Shown here: piece by piece, positions 37,547 to 45,853 of the stretch | Layout of the letters: every line of letters starts with the position of its first letter | Numbering within the stretch: position 1 is the stretch's first letter | NCBI RefSeq assembly: GCF_029892095.1 | Contig: NZ_JARZAE010000004.1 | Span: forward strand, 3,472,001 to 3,536,000 | Direction: 5' to 3' | Origin: Kitasatospora sp. MAP12-44 | Lineage (GTDB): Bacteria > Actinomycetota > Actinomycetes > Streptomycetales > Streptomycetaceae | DNA length: 64,000 nt | Translations under genes and position numbers: made by a program | Notes under the pieces: model-generated | The model's database searches: none | Told to the model about the DNA's origin: nothing | The model's input: only the letters and a program-made list of their open reading frames with translations

Positions 37547-37933
37547 TCAGCCGAAGATCCAGAAGCTGGCCTTGGCGAAGCCCCAGTCCAGCGTGGCGAC
37601 CACACCGATGATGACCGCGACGAACACGACCACGACGCTGGTGTAGTTCATCAGCTCGTTGCGGGTGGGCCAGACGACCTTGCGGAGTTCCGCGATGATC
37701 TGGCGGTAGTAGAGCCCGATGCGCGAGGCCAGGCTGCGCTTGGCGCGCTTGCCCGAACCCTTCTCGACGCCGCCGGCAGCCTTGTTGGCACGCTTGCGGG
37801 CGCGTCGCGAGAGCGTCTTGTCGCTCTCGGCGCTCGCAGTGCCTTCCGCGGCATCCTCGATGGGCGCCGCGTCCTCGGCACCCTCGGGGTTGCCGCTCTC
37901 AGGCGTTGCGGTGGAGCCCGTGGTCTCCGTCAC
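37547..37933 (-). CDS. secE: Preprotein translocase subunit SecE
   Basis: Essential SecYEG subunit of 128 residues. The N-terminal half is hydrophilic and acidic, then basic, and the conserved part runs YYRQIIAELRKVVWPTRNELMNYT into a single C-terminal membrane helix (VVVVFVAVIIGVVATLDWGF). GTG 37933 has GAGGA about four bases upstream. It lies between tRNA-Trp and nusG as in other actinomycetes. Confidence 0.96.
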   Translation of the reverse strand: MTETTGSTATPESGNPEGAEDAAPIEDAAEGTASAESDKTLSRRARKRANKAAGGVEKGSGKRAKRSLASRIGLYYRQIIAELRKVVWPTRNELMNYTSVVVVFVAVIIGVVATLDWGFAKASFWIFG

Positions 37934-38036
37934 TCGTCCTCACCTGAATCCGGGTCCTGCCGAGTGTCACTGGCGTGCCGCGGGGAGCACGAGCGATCCG
38001 GCGAAAGGCAGTGCTAGTGGGGCCCTCTCCGCATCA

Positions 38037-38067
38037 AGCCCGCTCGCTCGGTCGGAGCGAACGGGCT
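38037..38067 (-). terminator. Terminator after tRNA-Trp
   Basis: Arms 38037-38049 and 38055-38067 pair along 13 bp. The one DNA mismatch becomes a G-U pair only in minus-strand RNA, which supports its use by the tRNA transcript. Confidence 0.65.
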
Positions 38068-38084
38068 GGACTTGGATCAAGCAG

Positions 38085-38157
38085 CAGGGCACGAGGGACT
38101 CGAACCCCCAACCCCCGGTTTTGGAGACCGGTGCTCTACCAATTGAGCTAGTGCCCT
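38085..38157 (-). tRNA. tRNA-Trp (anticodon CCA)
   Basis: A 73-nt cloverleaf on the minus strand. The acceptor stem is AGGGCAC (5' end at 38157) with GTGCCCT, D-arm GCTC...GAGC, anticodon stem CCGGT/ACCGG with loop CTCCAAA giving anticodon CCA, variable loop, and T-arm GGGGG-TTCGAGT-CCCTC. The discriminator base is G. CCA is not encoded. The sequence around -10 reads TAGGTT in a possible promoter about 40 nt upstream, with no clear -35. Confidence 0.96.
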
Positions 38158-38383
38158 ACAGCGCCTTGCGGCACTTGAGATGCCCCCCAACCTACCCCAT
38201 CGCGCCGTCTGCGTTGTGAACGCTGCTGGTGCTTCGGTGCGGGCCGGAGCCATCGATCAGTGAGTGTACGGGTTCAGAGGCGTTTGGTCGAACCTCTTCA
38301 CCGGGCGGACCCGATGAGACGTCAGAGGTACGGATGCTGAAACAGCGATGCCCGGGTCGGGCGGGGTCTGCGACGATGCAGGT

Positions 38384-39622
38384 ATGAGCGCTTCCACCCC
38401 CGCTAACGCCCTCCCCGCCGACCGCCGGGTCTCCGCCCGCGTCGGCGCCATCGCCGAGTCCGCCACCCTCGCCGTCGATGCCAAGGCCAAGGCCCTCAAG
38501 GCGGCCGGCCGGCCCGTGATCGGCTTCGGCGCCGGTGAGCCGGACTTCCCGACCCCGGACTACATCGTCGAGGCTGCCGTCGAGGCCTGCCGGGACCCGA
38601 AGAACCACCGCTACACGCCGGCCGGCGGTCTGCCGGAGCTCAAGGCGGCCATCGCGGCGAAGACGCTGCGGGACTCCGGCTACGCGGTGGAGGCCTCGCA
38701 GGTCCTGGTGACCAACGGCGGCAAGCAGGCCATCTACGAGGCCTTCGCCGCCATCCTGGACCCGGGCGACGAGGTCATCGTCCCGGCGCCGTACTGGACC
38801 ACCTACCCCGAGTCGATCCAGCTGGCCGGCGGCGTCGCGGTCGAGGTCGTGGCCGACGAGACCACCGGCTACAAGGTGTCGGTGGAGCAGCTGGAGGCGG
38901 CCCGCACCGAGCGCACCAAGGTGGTGCTCTTCGTCTCGCCGTCCAACCCGACCGGCGCCGTCTACACCCAGTCCGAGGCCGAGGCGATCGGCCGCTGGGC
39001 CCTTGAGCACGGCCTGTGGGTGCTCACCGACGAGATCTACCAGCACCTGGTCTACGGCGACGCGACCTTCACCTCGCTGCCCGCGCTGCTGCCGGAGCTG
39101 GCCGACAAGTGCATCGTGGTCAACGGCGTGGCCAAGACCTACGCGATGACCGGCTGGCGGGTCGGGTGGCTGATCGGCCCCAAGGACGTGGTGGCCGCCG
39201 CGGCGAACCTCCAGTCGCACGCCACCTCCAACGTCAACAACGTGGCGCAGCGCGCCGCCCTGGTCGCGGTGAGCGGCGACCTGAAGGCCGTGGACGAGAT
39301 GCGTACCGCATTCGACCGCCGCCGCCAGACCATCGTGCGGATGCTCAACGAGATCGACGGCGTGCTCTGCCCCGAGCCCGAGGGCGCCTTCTACGTCTAC
39401 CCGTCCGTGAAGGACCTGCTGGGCAAGGAGATCCGCGGCAAGCGGCCCAAGAGCTCGGCCGAGCTGGCGGCGCTGATCCTGGACGAGGCCGAGGTCGCGG
39501 TCGTCCCCGGCGAGGCCTTCGGCACCCCCGGCTACCTGCGGCTCTCCTACGCGCTGGGTGACGCGGACCTGGCCGAGGGGGTCGCCCGGATGCAGAAGCT
39601 GCTGGGCGAGGCCCGCGACTGA
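38384..39622 (+). CDS. aspC: Pyridoxal-phosphate aminotransferase, aspartate aminotransferase type
   Basis: Class I fold-type I aminotransferase, 412 residues, expected to interconvert aspartate and oxaloacetate. It has the substrate loop [16 protein letters not shown], the [10 protein letters not shown] segment and the PLP-binding Lys at about residue 251 in [19 protein letters not shown] 38384 is preferred to an upstream ATG at 38348 because the conserved protein starts there. The upstream gap 38158-38383 contains no other recognisable gene. Confidence 0.93.
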   Translation: MSASTPANALPADRRVSARVGAIAESATLAVDAKAKALKAAGRPVIGFGAGEPDFPTPDYIVEAAVEACRDPKNHRYTPAGGLPELKAAIAAKTLRDSGYAVEASQVLVTNGGKQAIYEAFAAILDPGDEVIVPAPYWTTYPESIQLAGGVAVEVVADETTGYKVSVEQLEAARTERTKVVLFVSPSNPTGAVYTQSEAEAIGRWALEHGLWVLTDEIYQHLVYGDATFTSLPALLPELADKCIVVNGVAKTYAMTGWRVGWLIGPKDVVAAAANLQSHATSNVNNVAQRAALVAVSGDLKAVDEMRTAFDRRRQTIVRMLNEIDGVLCPEPEGAFYVYPSVKDLLGKEIRGKRPKSSAELAALILDEAEVAVVPGEAFGTPGYLRLSYALGDADLAEGVARMQKLLGEARD

Positions 39623-39649
39623 CGTCCGCCCGCGTCCACATCGGCGGTG

Positions 39650-39688
39650 CCGCCCCCTTCACCCTTCCGAGGGACTTCAAGGGGGCGG
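39650..39688 (+). terminator. Hairpin between the aminotransferase and adenosine deaminase
   Basis: Arms CCGCCCCCTT (39650-39659) and AAGGGGGCGG (39679-39688) pair around a 19-nt loop, 27 bases past the aspC stop. Could end that transcript. Confidence 0.45.
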
Positions 39689-39724
39689 TTCCCGTTGCGG
39701 GGGTTGATACGGCAGGATCGGCTG

Positions 39725-40768
39725 ATGGAACACCAGCCGCCGCGCCGAGACGTCCTGGGCCTGCCGAAGGCCCACCTCCATCTGCACTTCACCGGTTCGA
39801 TGCGCCCGGCCACCCTGCTGGAGTTGGCCGAGAAGTACCGGGTCCGGCTGCCGGAGGCGCTGCTCTCCAGTGAGCCGCCCAAGCTTCGGGCGACCGACGA
39901 GCGCGGCTGGTTCCGGTTCCAGCGCCTCTACGACACCGCGCGCTCGGTGTTGCGCGACGAGCAGGACATCCGCCGGCTGGTCCGGGAGACCGCCGAGGAC
40001 GAGGTCCTGGACGGCTCGCGCTGGCTGGAGATCCAGGTCGACCCGACCTCCTACGCCCCGCGCCTGGGCGGCCTGATCCCGGCGCTGGAGCTGATCCTGG
40101 ACGCCGTGCGGGAGGCCTCGGCGGCCACCGGTGTGGGGATCCGGGTGCTGGTGGCGGCGAACCGGATGAAGTCGCCGATGGACGCCCGGACGCTGGCCCG
40201 GCTCGCGGTGCGCTACGCGGACCAGGGCGTGGTGGGCTTCGGGCTCTCCAACGACGAGCGGCGCGGGCTGGCCAGGGACTTCGACCGGGCCTTCGCCATC
40301 GCCCGCCGGGGTGACCTGCTGGCCGCCCCGCACGGCGGGGAGCTGGCCGGTCCCGAGTCGGTGCGGGACTGCCTGGACGACCTGGGGGCCGGCCGGATCG
40401 GGCACGGTGTGCGGGCCGCCGAGGATCCGCGGCTGCTGCAGCGGCTCTCGGACCGGCAGATCACCTGCGAGGTGTGCCCGGCCTCCAACGTCTCGCTCGG
40501 TGTCTACGAGACGGCGGCCGCGGTGCCGCTGCGGACCCTCTTCGACGCCGGTGTGCCGCTGGCGCTCGGCGCGGACGACCCGCTGCTCTTCGGCTCCCGG
40601 CTGGCCGAGCAGTACCGGCTGGCGCGCGAGGTGCACGGCTTCTCCGACGCCGAACTCGCCGAGCTGGCACGGCAGTCGGTGCGCGGCTCGCAGGCCCCGG
40701 AGAGCGTGCAGAAGGAGCTGCTGGCCGACATCGACGCGTGGCTGACGGCTCCCGTGTCCGTCGCTTGA
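39725..40768 (+). CDS. add: Adenosine deaminase
   Basis: Zinc hydrolase of 347 residues converting adenosine to inosine. The metal and catalytic motifs are intact: KAHLHLHFTGS at the N-terminus, LLAAPHGGELAG with the catalytic Glu, GRIGHGVR, and LALGADDPLLFG. ATG 39725 has GGCAGGA about ten bases upstream; the frame extension to 39647 is not used. It converges with murB. Confidence 0.92.
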   Translation: MEHQPPRRDVLGLPKAHLHLHFTGSMRPATLLELAEKYRVRLPEALLSSEPPKLRATDERGWFRFQRLYDTARSVLRDEQDIRRLVRETAEDEVLDGSRWLEIQVDPTSYAPRLGGLIPALELILDAVREASAATGVGIRVLVAANRMKSPMDARTLARLAVRYADQGVVGFGLSNDERRGLARDFDRAFAIARRGDLLAAPHGGELAGPESVRDCLDDLGAGRIGHGVRAAEDPRLLQRLSDRQITCEVCPASNVSLGVYETAAAVPLRTLFDAGVPLALGADDPLLFGSRLAEQYRLAREVHGFSDAELAELARQSVRGSQAPESVQKELLADIDAWLTAPVSVA

Positions 40769-40809
40769 CGCCTCAGAGCTTGATGTCTCAGAGCTTGACG
40801 CCTCAGAGC
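40765..40809. repeat. Three 15-bp tandem repeats between add and murB
   Basis: Unit TTGACGCCTCAGAGC occurs at 40765-40779, 40780-40794 (two changes) and 40795-40809. The block spans the add stop codon and the last codons of murB, so both C-termini are touched by the expansion. Confidence 0.75.
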
Positions 40810-41849
40810 TGGACGCCGACCATCACCGGCTCGTTGACCAGCTCGACGCCGAAGGCGGCGTGCACGCCATCGCGGATCTCGCGGGCGAGGGTGAGCAGGT
40901 CCTCGGTGCTGGCCAGGCCGCGGTTGGTGAGCGCCAGGGTGTGCTTGGTGGAGAGGGTCGCCGGGCCGGAGCCGTAGCCCTTGGTGAAGCCGGCCCGGTC
41001 GATCAGCCAGGCCGCCGAGGTCTTGGTGTGGCCGTCCGGCGCCGGGAAGGCGGGGGCGGTCAGGGCGCGGGCGTCGACCCGGGCCAGGAACGCCTGGTAC
41101 TGCTCCGGGGTCAGGATCGGGTTGGTGAAGAAGGATCCTGCGGACCAGGTGTCATGATCGGCGGGGTCCAGCACCATGCCCTTGCCGGCGCGCAATGCGA
41201 GCACGCTCTCATAAGCAGCGCGCAGACTCACGCGCTCGCCGGCGGCGGTGCCCAGCGTCTTGGCCACCTCGGCGTACTGGATCGGTGAGGACTGGCCGGC
41301 GGCGTCCTCCAACGCGAAGCGGACCCGCAGCACCACGTAGCGGTCGGGGGCGGCCTTGAAGCGGCTGTGGCGGTAGGAGAAGGCGCAGTCGGCGTTGGCC
41401 AGGGTGACGGTCTCACCCGCCGCCCGGTCGTAGGCGACCACCTCGGTGATGCTGCCGGCCACCTCCTGGCCGTACGCGCCGACGTTCTGCACCGGCGTGG
41501 CACCGGCCGAGCCGGGGATGCCGGCCAGGAACTCGATACCGGCCAGGCCCGCGTCCACCGTCCGGGTGACGGCCTCGGACCAGACCTCGCCGGCCGCCAG
41601 CTCCAGCGCGGTGCCGTCCAGCGCGAAGCCCCGGGTGGCGATCCGCAGCACGGTGCCGTCGAAGCCGGCGTCCCCGATCACCAGGTTGCTGCCGCCGCCG
41701 ATCACCAGCAGCGGCTCACCGGCGGCGTCGGCCTCGCGGACGGCGGCGACGACCTCGGCGTCCGTCTCCGCGGTGACCAGCCGGCGGGCGGGCCCGCCGA
41801 GGCGGAGGGTGGTCAGCGGGGCGAGGGGGGCGTTTTCAAGTACCAGCAC
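40803..41849 (-). CDS. murB: UDP-N-acetylenolpyruvoylglucosamine reductase
   Basis: FAD enzyme that makes UDP-MurNAc for peptidoglycan, 348 residues, GTG start. N-terminal NAPLAPLTTLRLGGPARRL, FAD-binding VIGGGSNLVIGD and FLAGIPGSAGATPVQNVGAYGQE, the catalytic Ser in SAGSFFTNP, and the terminal NEPVMVG with the catalytic Glu. The C-terminal codons lie in the 15-bp repeat block. Confidence 0.95.
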   Translation of the reverse strand: MLVLENAPLAPLTTLRLGGPARRLVTAETDAEVVAAVREADAAGEPLLVIGGGSNLVIGDAGFDGTVLRIATRGFALDGTALELAAGEVWSEAVTRTVDAGLAGIEFLAGIPGSAGATPVQNVGAYGQEVAGSITEVVAYDRAAGETVTLANADCAFSYRHSRFKAAPDRYVVLRVRFALEDAAGQSSPIQYAEVAKTLGTAAGERVSLRAAYESVLALRAGKGMVLDPADHDTWSAGSFFTNPILTPEQYQAFLARVDARALTAPAFPAPDGHTKTSAAWLIDRAGFTKGYGSGPATLSTKHTLALTNRGLASTEDLLTLAREIRDGVHAAFGVELVNEPVMVGVQL

Positions 41850-41961
41850 GCCCCCAGCGTACGGGTGCCCCCGAGCGCACTCCCGCCGCGACCGGCCTCG
41901 CGCGGACTACCTTGCACATGATGTGGACAGCCGAGTCACACTCCGCATGGAGGCCACCCCG

Positions 41962-42198
41962 ATGAGCATGACCAACATCGACATCGACGACGAGATCCTC
42001 TCCGAGGCGATGCGGATCCTCGGGATGCGCACGAAGAAGGAGACCGTGAACGCCGCGCTCCTCGAAGTCGTCCGGCGGGTCAAGCGGGTCCGGGCAGCCG
42101 AGCGCCTCGCGGAGCGCGCCCGCAGAGGCGAGTTCGACGCGGCGATCAAGGCGCACGAGGACAGCCGACGGGCCGAACGCGAGGCCTTCGGCCCGTGA
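41962..42198 (+). CDS. VapB-type antitoxin (type II TA)
   Basis: A 78-residue protein with the VapB_antitoxin (PF09957-like) layout: a ribbon-helix-helix start (MTNIDIDDEILSEAMRILGMRTKKETVNAALLEVVRR), then a charged C-terminal tail. ATG 41962 is chosen because GGAGG lies eight bases upstream; ATG 41947 would contain that site. It overlaps the next short frame by GTGA, as VapBC pairs do, but no full VapC follows. Confidence 0.85.
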   Translation: MSMTNIDIDDEILSEAMRILGMRTKKETVNAALLEVVRRVKRVRAAERLAERARRGEFDAAIKAHEDSRRAEREAFGP

Positions 42199-42257
42199 GT
42201 CCGTACCTCATCACCGAGGTGGCGAAGGAGCTGCGGGTGCGGGACATCCGGATGTGA
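42195..42257 (+). pseudogene. Remnant of a VapC-like toxin gene (20 codons)
   Basis: The GTG at 42195 overlaps the antitoxin stop, and the frame MSPYLI...RVRDIRM ends at 42257. The first residues resemble the start of PIN-domain VapC toxins (M-x-x-Y-L-I-D) but the conserved acidic core is absent. A large internal deletion is the simplest explanation; an unrelated micropeptide is the alternative. Confidence 0.5.
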
Positions 42258-42294
42258 CCGTGAGCCGGTGTGCGGGGTGCGCACCGGCTCGCGG
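42258..42294. terminator. Convergent terminator, vapB remnant / MFS gene
   Basis: Arms 42258-42273 and 42279-42294 form a 16-bp stem with two wobble positions and a 5-nt loop, between converging genes. Confidence 0.7.
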
Positions 42295-42302
42295 TCTTGC
42301 GG

Positions 42303-43781
42303 TCAGGCGGACTGGAGGGTGCGGGTGTCGTCGGCGGGGACGGCGGCGGGGTGGGGCGGGGTGGCCGGGCGGCGGCGGGGGATCAGCAGGGCGCAGACCG
42401 CGGCGACGGCCACCGCGGCGGCGCCGACGTAGAGCGCGGGCACCAGGCCGTCCGTGAAGTGCTGGGCGGAGCCGTAGCCGCCGTGCGCGGAGAAGACCGA
42501 GGAGAGCACGGCCACCCCGAGCGCCCCGCCGACCTCGCGCATCGCGTTGTTGGCGCCGGAGGCGATGCCCTGCTCATGCGGGCGGACGCTGGCCATCACC
42601 AGGCTGGCGGTGGGCGCGAAGTAGAGCGACATCCCGATGCCGCAGACCACCAGTGAGGGCACCTGGGCGCCGTACGAGCCGTGGTGGTAGGCGACCTGGG
42701 CGAACATCGCCAGGCCCAGCGCCTGCAGGCCGAGCCCGGTGGCCACGATCGGCCGGCCGCCGATCCGGTCGGAGAGGATGCCCGCGATCGGCGCGACGAT
42801 CAGCGGCATGCCGGTCCAGGGCAGCATCCGGACGCCGGCCTCGGTCGGGGTGTAGCCGCCGCTGCCCTGCAGCGACTGGCTGATCAGGAAGATCGAGCCG
42901 AACATGCCCAGGAACATCAGCAGGCTGGCGGAGTTGATCGCGGAGAAGGCCCGGCTGCGGAAGAGCCGCATCGGCAGCATCGGGGCCTCGGTGCGCAGCT
43001 CGTAGCCGACGAAGCCGGCCAGCAGCACGGCGCCGGCGAGCAGGCCGCCGAGCACCGGGGTGCTGGTCCAGCCGTCGGAGTTGCCGCGGATCAGGCCGAA
43101 GACGATGCCGAAGAGCGCGGAGCTGACCAGGGCGGTGCCGACCACGTCGAGCCGCGCGCCGCTGCCGCGACTCTCGGACAGGTGCAGTCGGGCGAGCGGC
43201 AGCAGGGCCAGGCCGATCGGGACGTTCAGCCAGAAGATCCACTGCCAGGAGAGGTGCTGGGTGAGGACACCGCCGATCAGCGGTCCGGTGGCGACGGCGA
43301 GGCCGTTGACGCCGGACCAGATGCCGAAGGCCATGCCGCGCCGGGCGGCCGGGACGGCGGTGGTCAGCAGGGTCAAGGTGAGCGGCATCATCACCGCCGC
43401 GCCGGTGCCCTGCAGGGCGCGGGCGGCGATCAGCCAGTTGATGCTCGGGGCGAGCGCGGCGGCGGTGGAGCCGGTGGTGAAGACGGCCAGGCCCGCGATG
43501 AAGAAGCGGCGGCGGCCGAAGCGGTCGCCGAGCGCGGCGCCGAACATCAGCAGCACCGCGAAGGTGAGGGTGTAGGCGCTGACCGTCCACTCCAGGTCGG
43601 AGAGGCCGCCGCCGAGGTTGGCGCGGATGGAGGGCAGTGCGGTGGTGACGACCAGGTTGTCCAGGGAGGCCATGAAGCCGGCCAGGCTGGTGATCACCAG
43701 GGTCCAGACGACGGGACGGCCGAGGGTGGCCGCGGGGGCGCCGGGGTCCGGCTTGATGGCGGTGGTGCTGTCCTTTGCCAT
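42303..43781 (-). CDS. MFS drug exporter, DHA2 (EmrB/QacA) family
   Basis: A 492-residue proton antiporter with 14 predicted membrane helices. The DHA2 motifs are visible: LDNLVVTTALPSI (motif D1), GDRFGRRRFF in the loop 2-3 (motif A), and GPLIGGVL (motif C). A pair with the TetR regulator 100 bp upstream, which shares an operator-like sequence, indicates inducible efflux. Ligand unknown. Confidence 0.92.
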   Translation of the reverse strand: MAKDSTTAIKPDPGAPAATLGRPVVWTLVITSLAGFMASLDNLVVTTALPSIRANLGGGLSDLEWTVSAYTLTFAVLLMFGAALGDRFGRRRFFIAGLAVFTTGSTAAALAPSINWLIAARALQGTGAAVMMPLTLTLLTTAVPAARRGMAFGIWSGVNGLAVATGPLIGGVLTQHLSWQWIFWLNVPIGLALLPLARLHLSESRGSGARLDVVGTALVSSALFGIVFGLIRGNSDGWTSTPVLGGLLAGAVLLAGFVGYELRTEAPMLPMRLFRSRAFSAINSASLLMFLGMFGSIFLISQSLQGSGGYTPTEAGVRMLPWTGMPLIVAPIAGILSDRIGGRPIVATGLGLQALGLAMFAQVAYHHGSYGAQVPSLVVCGIGMSLYFAPTASLVMASVRPHEQGIASGANNAMREVGGALGVAVLSSVFSAHGGYGSAQHFTDGLVPALYVGAAAVAVAAVCALLIPRRRPATPPHPAAVPADDTRTLQSA

Positions 43782-43823
43782 GGCGTGGTCCTGTTCCTGT
43801 GTCCTGTTCCCGTGGAGCGAGGA

Positions 43824-43840
43824 TAGTTATTAGTCACTAA
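43824..43840 (-). promoter_or_regulatory. TetR operator-like site before the MFS gene
   Basis: TTAGTGACTAATAACTA on the minus strand matches the site before the TetR gene at 14 of 17 positions. It is an imperfect palindrome (TTAGT...ACTA) in the MFS leader/promoter, about 45 bp before its ATG. Confidence 0.6.
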
Positions 43841-43881
43841 GTTTTGGGGGCAGCGAAAGCCGCCGCGAACGGCGGGGCACG

Positions 43882-44457
43882 CTACGGGGTGTCGGCGTCG
43901 GCGGGAGTCCCCCGCAGCAGGCCGTCCCAGACCCGGTGGTCCTGGGGGTAGCCGAGCAGCAGCAGGACGTTCATCAGCATGCCGAAGGACATGAAGTCGG
44001 CGGTCTGGCGCGAGTCCGCACCGAGCGTGAGGTGCACGAAGTCGTACAGCTCGGACCAGGACTCCCGGACGGCCGCGCCGAACTCGTGGTCGCCCTCGAT
44101 CTCGGCGGAGCTGACCGCGACGTACATCTGCATCTGCATCAGCAGCCGCTCGCGGTCCTCCAGCAGCCGCTGGTACTCCTGGGACATCGCGTCCCTGGCC
44201 TGCTCGGGGTCGCAGCCCTCGGCCGCGCGCTCGAACGCCGCCCGGATGCCGGCCGTACAGCTGCGGCCGGCGGCCAGGAACAGCGCCTGCTTGCTACCGA
44301 AGAGCCGGAAGAGGTACGGCTGGGAGACCCCGACCCGACGGGCGATCGCCTCGGTCGAGGTGCCGTGGTACCCGTGCTTCGCGAACTCGGTGATCGCGGC
44401 CCGGATGACGCTCTCGCGCCGCTCCTCGGCACTCATCCGCATGCTCGTCTTCGCCAT
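43882..44457 (-). CDS. TetR family transcriptional regulator
   Basis: A 191-residue repressor. The N-terminal HTH reads RRESVIRAAITEFAKHGYHGTSTEAIARRVGVSQPYLFRLFGSKQALF, the standard TetR_N, followed by an all-helical ligand domain. ATG 44457 is used rather than a TTG at 44478, because its promoter ends a few bases upstream. It probably represses itself and the MFS exporter. Confidence 0.9.
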   Translation of the reverse strand: MAKTSMRMSAEERRESVIRAAITEFAKHGYHGTSTEAIARRVGVSQPYLFRLFGSKQALFLAAGRSCTAGIRAAFERAAEGCDPEQARDAMSQEYQRLLEDRERLLMQMQMYVAVSSAEIEGDHEFGAAVRESWSELYDFVHLTLGADSRQTADFMSFGMLMNVLLLLGYPQDHRVWDGLLRGTPADADTP

Positions 44458-44464
44458 GACAGCC

Positions 44465-44493
44465 AAGTTAGTGGCCAATCACTACCCTGTCAA
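44465..44493 (-). promoter_or_regulatory. tetR promoter with embedded operator
   Basis: On the minus strand TTGACA (44493-44488) and TAACTT (44470-44465) are spaced exactly 17 bp, and the -10 ends seven bases before the ATG, so the message is probably leaderless. The palindromic site TTAGTGGCCAATCACTA (44468-44484) fills the spacer, where repressor binding would block polymerase. Confidence 0.78.
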
Positions 44494-44680
44494 CCACTTC
44501 CCCGGGCACCCGCTCCCATCAGCGGATATCCCCGGGGCCCCGGCGGCGGTGTCCTCGGTCGGACCGGGCTTTGATCGGTGACTGTCCCAATGCTGACAGG
44601 CCCAGGCCTCGGCCGGACATCTTCCCTCTCTAGAAACACTTGAGCGGTGCTGGTGTTCTAGTCGTGCCAAAGGAAATCGG

Positions 44681-44702
44681 CGACATCGATCCGACATCGA
44701 TC
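44681..44702 (+). repeat. Perfect 11-bp tandem repeat upstream of the small exported peptide
   Basis: CGACATCGATC occurs twice in tandem (44681-44691 and 44692-44702), two bases before the ribosome-binding site AGAGGA (44705-44710). A regulator site, possibly of the adjacent LysR protein, is possible. The 44494-44680 stretch holds no gene. Confidence 0.6.
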
Positions 44703-44719
44703 ACAGAGGATGAATTCAC

Positions 44720-44893
44720 ATGCTGAAGCGTTCGGTCTCCACTCTGGCCCTTCTGATCACGCTTGCCTTCGGGGCCATCGGCGTGCTCGCCGAGCACAAC
44801 ACCGCATACGCGGACGGAACTCCCGCACCGAGCAGCCCCGTTTCCACCGCGCCGGCTCCCGCGCCGTCCACGGACACGCTGCTCTGGCCGTAG
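44720..44893 (+). CDS. Small exported peptide (57 aa)
   Basis: An ATG with AGAGGA nine bases upstream opens a 57-codon frame: a typical signal peptide (MLKRSVSTLALLITLAFGAI...) with predicted cleavage after AYA, then a 26-residue Pro/Ala/Ser/Thr-rich mature part ending TLLWP. Too short for family assignment. It sits 35 nt upstream of a LysR gene at the edge of the lipid cluster. Possible secreted or signalling peptide; could also be a wall-associated stub. No homology claimed. Confidence 0.7.
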   Translation: MLKRSVSTLALLITLAFGAIGVLAEHNTAYADGTPAPSSPVSTAPAPAPSTDTLLWP

Positions 44894-44928
44894 TAGCGAA
44901 TACCTGTGCCGCACAGCCTGGAGGGGCA

Positions 44929-45837
44929 GTGGATATCCGCCAATTGACGACCTTTCACAAGGTCGCGACCGTCATGAGCTTCACCCGCGCCGCCGCCGAA
45001 CTCAGCTACGCGCAATCGAGCATCACTGCCCAGGTCAAGGGCCTGGAGTCCTCGCTGGGCGTCGAGCTCTTCGAGCGCCTCAGCGGAAAGATCCAGCTCA
45101 CCGAGGCCGGGCAGCGCCTGCTGCCGTACGCCGAGCAGCTCCTCTCACTGGCTGACGAGGCCCGCGGTGCCGCGATGGGGGCGGGCGACCCGGCCGGGAT
45201 CCTCACCATCGGATCGATGGAGAGCATCACCTCCTACCGGATGCCACCGCTCCTGGAGTTCTTTCACCACCGCTACCCCCTGCTCCACCTGGTGCTGCGG
45301 CCGAGCCTGTGTGCCGAGACCTGCTATTCACTGCGCCAGGGAATGTACGACATGGGATTCCTGATGGAAGCCGAAACGCAGCACCCCGGTGTCCAGAGTG
45401 AAGTACTGGGGGCGGAGCCGCTGGTACTGGTCTGCGCCACCGGCCATTCGCTGGCCTCGGCGACCAGGATCAGCACGGCGGACCTGCGGCAGGTGCCGCT
45501 GCTGTCCACCGAAGCGGGTTGCGCCTATCGGGAGTTGTTCGAATCTGAATTGAGTGACGGATCGGGCGATCCGGTTCCATTTCTTGAATTCGGCACGATC
45601 GAGGCGATCAAGCGCGGAGTCGGCGCCGGCCTCGGGGTGAGCCTGCTGCCGACCGTGACCGTCGCGGACGCGATCGAGGCGGGGATCCTGGTCAAGCTGC
45701 CCTGGGAGGTGCCGTTCCAGGTCCACACCCAGCTCGCCTGGCGCAAGGGCAAGCGACTGACCAGGGAGATGCGGCTCTTCATCGACCAGACCATCCAGTT
45801 CATCGGTGAGGACCTGGCCCCCAGGAGCGGGCGGTGA
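44929..45837 (+). CDS. LysR family transcriptional regulator
   Basis: A 302-residue LTTR. HTH near residues 1-60 (VDIRQLTTFHKVATVMSFTRAAAELSYAQSSITAQVKGLESSLGVELFER), then a periplasmic-binding-like effector domain starting GILTIGSMES. The GTG at 44929 follows GGAGGGG directly. It is on the strand opposite to the biosynthetic operon, convergent with its last gene (16 bp apart), and is a likely pathway-specific regulator. Confidence 0.92.
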   Translation: MDIRQLTTFHKVATVMSFTRAAAELSYAQSSITAQVKGLESSLGVELFERLSGKIQLTEAGQRLLPYAEQLLSLADEARGAAMGAGDPAGILTIGSMESITSYRMPPLLEFFHHRYPLLHLVLRPSLCAETCYSLRQGMYDMGFLMEAETQHPGVQSEVLGAEPLVLVCATGHSLASATRISTADLRQVPLLSTEAGCAYRELFESELSDGSGDPVPFLEFGTIEAIKRGVGAGLGVSLLPTVTVADAIEAGILVKLPWEVPFQVHTQLAWRKGKRLTREMRLFIDQTIQFIGEDLAPRSGR

Positions 45838-45853
45838 GACCGAACGGCGCCGC

